Below are positions 56,711 through 64,000 of a stretch of DNA of 64,000 bases, in pieces. The translations under genes were made by a program, and so were the position numbers. The DNA lies in the NCBI GenBank assembly GCA_965201045.1, contig OZ241746.1:3472001-3536000 (forward strand). The letters are read 5' to 3'. This stretch comes from JAPORK01 sp026710285 (GTDB lineage Bacteria > Pseudomonadota > Gammaproteobacteria > Pseudomonadales > Endozoicomonadaceae). Each line of letters starts with the position of its first letter. Within the stretch, counting starts at the first letter, position 1. The notes under the pieces were generated by a model that had not been told where the DNA came from, searched no databases, and worked only from the letters and a program-made list of their open reading frames with translations.

Positions 56711-59700
56711 ATGTTAATCAGGTATAAACAATATTATCTCTGTAGTTTTTTTATCTTAGTTATTTTATTGTTGAGTTGTACAGAAGATTTATTTTGCCTT
56801 GTGTCCAAAGTAAAAACAAATAATTTTATTAATAGGTACACTGATTTTTTTTCTGATCTTTATGATACAGTTAACAAAGTAACAAAGAAAGCCTATGATC
56901 AAACTGGATTGAATTTTAAAAAAAAACAGCAGGCAACTACTTTTTCTGGATCTGATGGTTCGACTCCCTGGTCCAATGCATTTAATTTTAAAAAAGTATG
57001 GGGAACTACTGTTGATCCACGTACAGGTATTCTCAACGCTTGGGTAAAAACAGGTAGTATGCTTAGTAACTTAGGGCATGGTCCTGATATTAATCTTCAA
57101 GTCAGTTATAGTAGCAATGCGTCAGCTAACCCAGATGGACTTGGAATGGGTTGGAATTGGAACCTTACTCATTTTAATTTGAAGACACATCAGCTTACTA
57201 CATCTTTTGGTCAAAATTTTTATTTATACAAACAACCCGATGGTCATTGGTGGTCACTATATCATAAATTCCATGATATGTATATTCAGGGGGATATCAG
57301 TACACATTTTATTATTACTTATGCAAATGGTTTACGGGAAACACTTAATCATCAGGGTTATGAAGTTCGTCTTGAACAGCAAGATGGATGGAGTGTGTAT
57401 TTTAGTTATGAACCGGGTACGTACCTTTTGCAATCAGTGAAAGATGATAAAGGACATAGCATTAAATTATATAGGACAAAAAATTATATTTCAGTCATCA
57501 GTCAGGGAAATAAGGGAAAGCCAATCGTCGTATTAATTCACAAAAAAAATAATGAGTTACGCAGTATCACACTGCCTTTATTCAGTGGACATCAAGGTCA
57601 CGGAATTTACTTTCATTATGTACAACATTTTATGACAGGTGTTGATTATCCAACGGGATTAAAAAATCACATAATTTATAACTGCAGTTATGAAATAAAA
57701 ATTCCGGGAAATATTACTGTATCATCTCATGCTCTGTGTGCTGTTGTTAAACAAACAGCTGATCCGGGCTTTGGTCAGTCTGTAATGGTCAACAGTTATC
57801 ATTACGGTACAACAAATATAAATCAGCATAATTATCTCGGTTTCAATGCAGGACTAAATATTTCAGGTCATTCATCAAAAGACAGATTATTTGAAGTACC
57901 GGCAAGTTATACTTATACAACTGAACAAGATAATGGTCTTATACGGGAAATACGCACTTACAATAAATACCACCTGATGACAGATGAGAAACAGATCAGT
58001 GACCGAACCGGGCATATTTTATCAGTAGTACACTATTTTTTCTGTCGTACGGATCAGCGTGATGGTTGTGCGCATACTTCTTTTGCTGATTTGCCTGTTT
58101 TTTACAGTTTACCTCTGAAAATAGTAACCCGGGTTTGGGGAGATATATCGGATACTCCTGCTGTAACCACAGTAATGGCTGACTATGATTTACAAGGAAG
58201 AATTATCAGGCAAACAGATAGTTTTGGTCGTGTAACAATTAATAATTACTGTCCGCTAAAAGGTGATGAGGCTTGTCCGGCTGCTGCAAAAGGATGGACT
58301 CTTGGTTCACTAACTGAATCTACCATACGATACCCTGATTATACTGAAGTAAATACAGTGTCACTTCTGCCCATAATAACCCGGAATTATTATCGAAGAG
58401 AGATTAACCATAATGGAAAAGGTTATATTTCTGTACTGGATCATCAGATACAACAGGCAGGTAAACAACAGTTAACTACAACCCACTATTATTATGATAA
58501 CCCTAAAGATCTGTTAACTTATGGTTTATTAAAAAAGAGTACACTCACAGAACAGCAAAATGGAGTAAAATCACCAGAGTCTGTAAGCAAAGATTTTTGT
58601 TACATAAAAAGTCCTGATAATTACACTAAAACCACGTATAGCACCATTGAATTATCTAAAAATAAATATCAGGTGTCATCTTATGTTACCACGAGTTTGT
58701 TTACTAATCAGGTGTTAAAAGTAGAAGATGCAGAAAAAAAAGACAGCAATCGTTATTACTATGATCAGTGGGACCGGCTAATAAAGACAGAGCGTGCTGC
58801 CAATACTCCTTTTTCTGCCAGTATTCATTATCACTATACGATAACTGAAAATCTTAACCAGGTGCTGGTTACAGCAGTAAATGGTTTACAGAAAAAAATT
58901 ATTTTCGATGGTGTCGGAAGAGTGTTAATGAGTTTTACTGAAGTTATTGACGGCAATGGAAAACAACAGCCAGGTCATTGGTGGCCGGTAGAGAAAATTT
59001 GTTACGATAAATATGGGCGTATTGCCCGAAAAAGCAGCTATATCATCGATGCATTCGGACATGCAACCACACTTAATATTACTCAGGATTATGATGATAC
59101 AGGCAGAGCTGTCCGGGTTTATCTTCCTGATGGTGTAACTATTTTCACACGTTATGATGATAGTGACCGTTGTGTAATCAGTTATCAGCAAAATGCACAG
59201 GATGAACGTTCTGTTATCTCAGTATCACGGGCTAATATTCTCAGTAAACCAGTCAGACAGTGGATATTACCTGCTTTCATAGGTCGGTTACCTCCTGTAA
59301 AATCACTCTGTCTCAATAGTGATAAACAACCTGAAGCTCGGGTTTCTGTAATGACTTATGATGGATTTGGACGACAAATTACAGTACGGGATCCTGCGGG
59401 TAGAATTATAAAACAGCATTATGATGCATTGGGACGATTAACTGATACTATCGATCCTGCCGGAAACAGAATACACAAAGTATATAACCTGGTAGGACAA
59501 GTTATACAGTCATGGATATATCCTGTTTCAGGAGGATATTATCTGTTGTCATCTGCCGGTTATAACAGAGCAGGACAGCTGATGTGGAGTGCAGGAGAAG
59601 ATGGAAAACATACTTCATATACTTATACAATGGATGGACAAATTGCAACAGTTACAACACCATCCGGACACGTGTTTTCCTGGCAATATAATAGCTTAAA

Positions 59701-62257
59701 CCTTCCTGTTAGTGAGTTAACAGATAATCAACAACAATGGATTGCTGACTATAATCCTGTTACTTTAAATTTGTGCAAAAAAACTGATATTACAGGTGTT
59801 ACAACTTACATTTATCGTGACGACGGACTGATACAGCAATCAACTCATACCGGAAAAAATAACTACCCTGATTATCAGTTATTATGGCAATATGATAATA
59901 ACCGGCGTATTATCAGTACTACAGATATTTCCGGTAATAAAACGAATACAGAATATGACTGGCTGGGACGTATTTTTCGTATTAAGTATCAGGCTCATCA
60001 GAATACGCATGCAGAAACACTGTTGTTGCCTGTTTATGATAGTTTTTCACGTATACGAAATGTTTATTATGGTAGTGGTATGTACCGTTCATTTCATTAT
60101 GATTCGTGGGGACACAAAGATCAGGTTACTGATACACAAATGAAAAAACGCATGTCTGAATGGAAAATGATCTATGATGTTAATGATAATATTACGATGC
60201 TCAGCCAAAAAGCAAAAACTAAACAATACGGTATGTTGCATTATCAGTATGATGTACTGGACAATCTGGTAAATATGCACTGTCAGGGTTCACCGGGCTT
60301 GCCACTGTGCCCGCACGATACATCATTTACCGGTTCAAAGCTGACACAGGCACCGATAATTACCCGACAAAATTATACTTTTACACCGCTTAACCGGCTG
60401 GCCAGTGTTCAGGAAACGTTACAAACCACACAACAAAAGCAAACAGTCAGCAAAGTAACTGATTATTATTATACTGATTATTCTGCACCTTTACGTCTTC
60501 AGCAAATCAGTACAGCCTGGAATCAGCACAAACCTGCACTGCAAAATTTTTCCTATGATGATATGGGTAATATGACAGCAGATGGACAAAATAATCATAT
60601 CAGTTATAACAGAATGAATGAGATTACCCGGGTTATTTCATCAGCAGGAAAACAGAGTAACTATATTTACGATGGTAGTGGAAAAAAAGTGCTGGAAAAG
60701 AGTTCAGAGGGTATTAGTTATCTTTTTTATCGTGGTGGTAAACTCATCAATGAAAAAATTATTAGTCCGGGGCAGAATGCACATATTACCGGTTATCTAG
60801 GTATTGCAAGAACCACAGACGGAATGATAAATGAATATTATGAAAAGAGTTATAAGGGTGATATTACCGGAGTTTTCAAAAAAAATAACAATGGACAGTA
60901 CATGTTTAATCAGCATATTATTTATAGTCCATATGGTATGGTATGGCATAAAAAATATAAGACCATTACCTTATATAAACAAACGTTACAAGGGTTTGAT
61001 GGTGAGAGAACCGATGCTTCCACCGGATGGCAATTTTTAGGTAACGGTAACCGGACGTATAATCCAACCGGGCGCTATTTCCTCAGTGAAGATCCGGCAG
61101 GTGATGGTTATACTTTTGGCAGTAATAACCCGATTATGAATACTGATCCTTCCGGTAACAGCCCACAATGGCTGGGAGAAATGTTTAAGTGGACGAGCTA
61201 CATCAGCACGATGGGATTAAGTGCATTGCATCAGCGTTGGGCTAATATTACTGCATCAGTTATTCAGGCTGGCTGTACCGTTGCTACCCTGGGAGCAACA
61301 GTTGCCAGTGCTGGTATTGCTACTCTGGCAGGGGTTGTAGCCGGTACAGCGACAATTGGCAGTATTCCTGTTGTTGCTGCTGCAATACCTGCCAATAAAG
61401 GACTTAATATTGCTGGGAAAATTATTGGCATGGCAGAAATGGCTGTTACAGTTGCTGCCAGTTTATGTAGTTTTCTACCCTTTACTGCAGCAGGTGATGA
61501 AGCAGAAAATATTCCTCTTGGTGAAATTCCTTTTAAGATGCTTAAAGCAAGGCAGTCAATGGATGAAATGAGTGTGAATGATCCATCGATTTCGGTTGAT
61601 GTCGAACCTATACGAATCTCTGTAACACTAACACAACAACCTCCTCTTACTTATTTATCATTAAGCGATATCTTAAAAGAATCACCCTGTTTTTTAAGAA
61701 ACATGAATCGCAATTTATTAATGTTTACTGATCAGCAGTCCGTTGCAGATGTGTGGGTTTCATTATGTTCTTCACCATTTGCAGCCAGTATGGCTTGTGA
61801 TACCGGTTGTATTTTACTGGCATATCAGATAACCGGAAAACCTCTTAAAATATCGATGCTGGTAGAGTTTCTAAATGTACGACAACAATTTATTGCTGGG
61901 ATTGAACGCCTTTCATCAAATCATCCTTATATTTCAGCTTTACAGGATATATTAGGGGAAGCAAGTCATTACAGGGTAAAATATAATATTGGTAGATATT
62001 ATCGTGATAATTTAAAAAAGATATTCTGGGGGTGGGATTCTATCATGTTAAGTGGTTATGATCATATGGCAATAGTGGAGAGGAAAGAGTTTGGTTTCGC
62101 TGGTAGAGACCCTATATGGAAAGTTTATCAATTTGATTATGATGGTATATCTATTTTAAAAGCTACTACATATGAGCTTCACATAAGGGTATTTCCCAAT
62201 CCTTACTTTTCAGATGAATTACTTATTAATGGTTATATGAAAATAAGAAAAAGTTGA
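56711..62257 (+). CDS. RHS-8: exported RHS/YD-repeat protein
   Basis: The 1,848-residue product has a signal segment (FFILVILLLSCTEDLFC) with an LLSC that weakly resembles a lipobox; ordinary signal peptidase cleavage is equally possible. The leader region pairs with RHS-9, not RHS-7. The YD shell and RHS core (DPSGN 1479-1483) pair closely with RHS-7. The hydrophobic region is followed by the C-terminal domain with C1696DTGC1700ILL, SGYDH1785MAI, WKVYQFDYDG and FPNPYF..ELLINGYMKI. In this domain it differs from RHS-7 far more often than in the core. The upstream ribosome-binding sequence is weak (AAGAC). Confidence 0.9.
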   Translation: MLIRYKQYYLCSFFILVILLLSCTEDLFCLVSKVKTNNFINRYTDFFSDLYDTVNKVTKKAYDQTGLNFKKKQQATTFSGSDGSTPWSNAFNFKKVWGTTVDPRTGILNAWVKTGSMLSNLGHGPDINLQVSYSSNASANPDGLGMGWNWNLTHFNLKTHQLTTSFGQNFYLYKQPDGHWWSLYHKFHDMYIQGDISTHFIITYANGLRETLNHQGYEVRLEQQDGWSVYFSYEPGTYLLQSVKDDKGHSIKLYRTKNYISVISQGNKGKPIVVLIHKKNNELRSITLPLFSGHQGHGIYFHYVQHFMTGVDYPTGLKNHIIYNCSYEIKIPGNITVSSHALCAVVKQTADPGFGQSVMVNSYHYGTTNINQHNYLGFNAGLNISGHSSKDRLFEVPASYTYTTEQDNGLIREIRTYNKYHLMTDEKQISDRTGHILSVVHYFFCRTDQRDGCAHTSFADLPVFYSLPLKIVTRVWGDISDTPAVTTVMADYDLQGRIIRQTDSFGRVTINNYCPLKGDEACPAAAKGWTLGSLTESTIRYPDYTEVNTVSLLPIITRNYYRREINHNGKGYISVLDHQIQQAGKQQLTTTHYYYDNPKDLLTYGLLKKSTLTEQQNGVKSPESVSKDFCYIKSPDNYTKTTYSTIELSKNKYQVSSYVTTSLFTNQVLKVEDAEKKDSNRYYYDQWDRLIKTERAANTPFSASIHYHYTITENLNQVLVTAVNGLQKKIIFDGVGRVLMSFTEVIDGNGKQQPGHWWPVEKICYDKYGRIARKSSYIIDAFGHATTLNITQDYDDTGRAVRVYLPDGVTIFTRYDDSDRCVISYQQNAQDERSVISVSRANILSKPVRQWILPAFIGRLPPVKSLCLNSDKQPEARVSVMTYDGFGRQITVRDPAGRIIKQHYDALGRLTDTIDPAGNRIHKVYNLVGQVIQSWIYPVSGGYYLLSSAGYNRAGQLMWSAGEDGKHTSYTYTMDGQIATVTTPSGHVFSWQYNSLNLPVSELTDNQQQWIADYNPVTLNLCKKTDITGVTTYIYRDDGLIQQSTHTGKNNYPDYQLLWQYDNNRRIISTTDISGNKTNTEYDWLGRIFRIKYQAHQNTHAETLLLPVYDSFSRIRNVYYGSGMYRSFHYDSWGHKDQVTDTQMKKRMSEWKMIYDVNDNITMLSQKAKTKQYGMLHYQYDVLDNLVNMHCQGSPGLPLCPHDTSFTGSKLTQAPIITRQNYTFTPLNRLASVQETLQTTQQKQTVSKVTDYYYTDYSAPLRLQQISTAWNQHKPALQNFSYDDMGNMTADGQNNHISYNRMNEITRVISSAGKQSNYIYDGSGKKVLEKSSEGISYLFYRGGKLINEKIISPGQNAHITGYLGIARTTDGMINEYYEKSYKGDITGVFKKNNNGQYMFNQHIIYSPYGMVWHKKYKTITLYKQTLQGFDGERTDASTGWQFLGNGNRTYNPTGRYFLSEDPAGDGYTFGSNNPIMNTDPSGNSPQWLGEMFKWTSYISTMGLSALHQRWANITASVIQAGCTVATLGATVASAGIATLAGVVAGTATIGSIPVVAAAIPANKGLNIAGKIIGMAEMAVTVAASLCSFLPFTAAGDEAENIPLGEIPFKMLKARQSMDEMSVNDPSISVDVEPIRISVTLTQQPPLTYLSLSDILKESPCFLRNMNRNLLMFTDQQSVADVWVSLCSSPFAASMACDTGCILLAYQITGKPLKISMLVEFLNVRQQFIAGIERLSSNHPYISALQDILGEASHYRVKYNIGRYYRDNLKKIFWGWDSIMLSGYDHMAIVERKEFGFAGRDPIWKVYQFDYDGISILKATTYELHIRVFPNPYFSDELLINGYMKIRKS

Positions 62258-62449
62258 GTAAAATGATTAATTATCATTTAAACAACCATATGCACAATTT
62301 TGATAGTAGTATGTAGTTTGATATATTTACGTGGCGAAAATGAATACTTTCAGACTTTATCCATTCATACGGACGTTTTATTTTGTTGAAGTAAATTATC
62401 AAAACTGTCTGGATCATTGCAACAGATAAGCATAATTTATTATAGTGCC

Positions 62450-62529
62450 ATTATTTTACTATTTTTACCTTGTGTATAAATAGTTACAAATAATTTTATC
62501 TGTCTGTTTGTTTATTAAAAGACATTAAA
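62450..62529 (+). promoter_or_regulatory. Conserved leader of RHS-9
   Basis: It aligns base by base with the RHS-8 leader, and the whole spacer 62258-62529 aligns with 56443-56710 apart from small indels. This marks a second duplicated gene-plus-spacer unit in the array. No ORF lies in the gap. Confidence 0.4.
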
Positions 62530-64000
62530 ATGTTAATCAAGTATAAACAATATTATCTCTGTAATTTTTTTATTTTAATTATTTTATTATTGAGTTGTAC
62601 AGAAGATTTATTTTGCCTTGTGTCCAAAGTAAAAACAAATAATTTTATTGATAGTGATACTGGTTTTTTTTCTGATCCGTATGATACAGTTAACAAAGTA
62701 ACAAAGAAAGTCTATGATCAAACTGGATTAAATTTTAAAAAAAAACAGCAGACAACTACTTTTTCTGAATCTGATCGGTCAACTCCCTGGTCAAATGCAT
62801 TTAATTTTAAAAAAGTATGGGGAACTACTGTTGATCCACGTACAGGTATTCTCAGTGCCTGGGTAAAAACAGGTAGTATGCTCAGTAACTTAGGGCATGG
62901 ACCTGATATCAATCTTCAAGTTAGTTATAGCAGCAATGCGTTAGCTAACCCTGATGGGCTTGGAATGGGTTGGAACTGGAACCTTACTCATTTTAATTTG
63001 AAGACACATCAGCTTACCACATCTTTTGGTCAGAATTTTTATTTACACAAACAACCCGATGGTCACTGGTGGTCACTGTATCATAAATTTCATGATATGT
63101 ATATTCAGGGGGATATCAGTACACATTTTATTATTACTTATGCAAATGGTTTGCGGGAAACGCTCAACCATCAGGGTTATGAAGTTCGTCTTGAGCAGCA
63201 GGATGGATGGAGCGTTTATTTTAGTTATGAACCGGGTACACATCTGTTACAATCAGTAAAAGATGATGAAGGACATAGCATTAAATTATGCAGGACAAAA
63301 AATTATATTTCAGTCATCAGTCAGGGAAACCAGGGAAAGCCGGTCGTCGTATTAATCCACAAAAAAAATAATGAGTTACGCAGTATCACACTGCCTTTAT
63401 TCAGTGGACATCAAGGTCACGGAATTTACTTTCATTATGTACAACACTTTATGACAGATGTTGATTATCCCACAGGATTAAAAAACCACATAATTTATAA
63501 CTGCAGTTATGAAATAAAAATGCCGGAAAATAGTGCTGTATCATCTCATGCTCTGTGTGCTGTTGTTAAACAAACAGCTGATCCAGGCTTTGGTCAATCT
63601 GTAATGGTCATCCGTTATCATTATGGTACAACAAATATAAATCAGCATAATTATCTCGGTTTCAATGCAGGACTAAATATTTCAGGTCATTCATCAAAAG
63701 ACAGATTATTTGAAGTACCAGCAAGTTATACTTATACAACTGAACAGGATAATGGTCTTACAAGAGAAATACGCACTTACAATAAATACCACCTAATGAC
63801 AGATGAGAAACAGGTCAGTGACCGAAACGAACATCTTTTATCAGCAGTACACTATTTTTTCTGTCGTACGGATCAGCGTGATGGTTGTTCGCATACCTCT
63901 TTTGCTGATTTACCTGTTTTTTACAGTTTACCTCTGAAAATAGTAACCCGGGTTTGGGGAGATATATCAGATACTCCTGCTGTAACCACAGTAATGGCTG
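62530..64000 (+). CDS. RHS-9: exported RHS/YD-repeat protein (3' end beyond right edge)
   Basis: The first 490 codons are present and open, in register with RHS-8 at the same distance from the start. The signal segment (NFFILIILLLSC), entry motif (WSNAFNFKKVWGTTVDPRTG) and first YD-type modules are seen up to RVWGDISDTPAVTTV. The core and C-terminal domain lie beyond the window, so the cargo type is unknown. Small differences from RHS-8 include DRNEHLLSAV where others have DRTGHILS. The array therefore continues to the right. Confidence 0.88.
   Translation, partial: MLIKYKQYYLCNFFILIILLLSCTEDLFCLVSKVKTNNFIDSDTGFFSDPYDTVNKVTKKVYDQTGLNFKKKQQTTTFSESDRSTPWSNAFNFKKVWGTTVDPRTGILSAWVKTGSMLSNLGHGPDINLQVSYSSNALANPDGLGMGWNWNLTHFNLKTHQLTTSFGQNFYLHKQPDGHWWSLYHKFHDMYIQGDISTHFIITYANGLRETLNHQGYEVRLEQQDGWSVYFSYEPGTHLLQSVKDDEGHSIKLCRTKNYISVISQGNQGKPVVVLIHKKNNELRSITLPLFSGHQGHGIYFHYVQHFMTDVDYPTGLKNHIIYNCSYEIKMPENSAVSSHALCAVVKQTADPGFGQSVMVIRYHYGTTNINQHNYLGFNAGLNISGHSSKDRLFEVPASYTYTTEQDNGLTREIRTYNKYHLMTDEKQVSDRNEHLLSAVHYFFCRTDQRDGCSHTSFADLPVFYSLPLKIVTRVWGDISDTPAVTTVMA

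Noticed and set aside
56711..56790. RHS-8 and RHS-9 as lipoproteins (LLSC motif)
   Set aside because: The motif fits the lipobox poorly at -2 and is not conserved in the other RHS proteins; kept only as a remark.
1..64000. CRISPR arrays, rRNA or tRNA genes, prophage modules
   Set aside because: No short regularly spaced direct repeats, no rRNA or tRNA-like stretch, and no phage structural, integrase or lysis gene recognised on either strand by reading.

Overview
The window is AT-rich DNA from a Gram-negative bacterium, most likely a gammaproteobacterium. The evidence is an enterobacterial-type phosphomannomutase (cpsG/manB), a standard rmuC, an exported S1/P1-type nuclease and a tnpB remnant of the kind common in gammaproteobacteria. 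The genus cannot be named from sequence alone. Very large exported proteins and a scavenger-receptor-like (SRCR) domain suggest a host-associated lifestyle, which is inference.

Layout. Positions 1-6410 hold two tandem minus-strand copies of a ~1,120-residue exported, membrane-anchored protein with an SRCR domain; the left copy runs off the window. Positions 6761-11497 hold ordinary genes: S1/P1 nuclease, rmuC (convergent with it) and cpsG. The rmuC-cpsG gap contains a gene remnant split by a ~205 bp MITE-like element with 10 bp target duplications. Positions 11931-34747 hold four tandem RHS/YD-repeat genes (RHS-1 to RHS-4, 1,806-1,830 residues). Positions 34748-38644 hold a strong terminator, a tnpB remnant and a minus-strand paralogue of the SRCR proteins that lacks the SRCR domain. 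From 39252 to the right edge run five more RHS genes (RHS-5 to RHS-9, the last cut by the edge), a second subfamily.

All nine RHS genes encode an N-terminal signal peptide, a conserved 'WSNAFNF...DPRTGI' entry region, a long YD-repeat shell and an RHS core ending near 'NPIMNTDPSGN'. In the eight complete genes this is followed by a hydrophobic Gly/Ala-rich stretch and a ~200-residue C-terminal domain. RHS-1 to RHS-4 share one kind of C-terminal domain and RHS-5 to RHS-8 another. No immunity-type gene lies between them; gaps are 268-347 bp and empty of credible ORFs. The array therefore looks less like a classic Rhs toxin/immunity locus and more like an expanded family of secreted, diversifying proteins.

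The array shows recombination directly. RHS-6 is a chimera (5' part as RHS-7, 3' part as RHS-5) with a crossover confined to about 36 bp. RHS-3 joins an RHS-1-like leader to an RHS-2-like body. Divergence between close pairs is concentrated in the C-terminal domain. The most novel elements are the immunity-free exported RHS array, the Cys/His-containing C-terminal domain of RHS-5 to RHS-8, and the bacterial SRCR-bearing scaffold with its SRCR-less paralogue.
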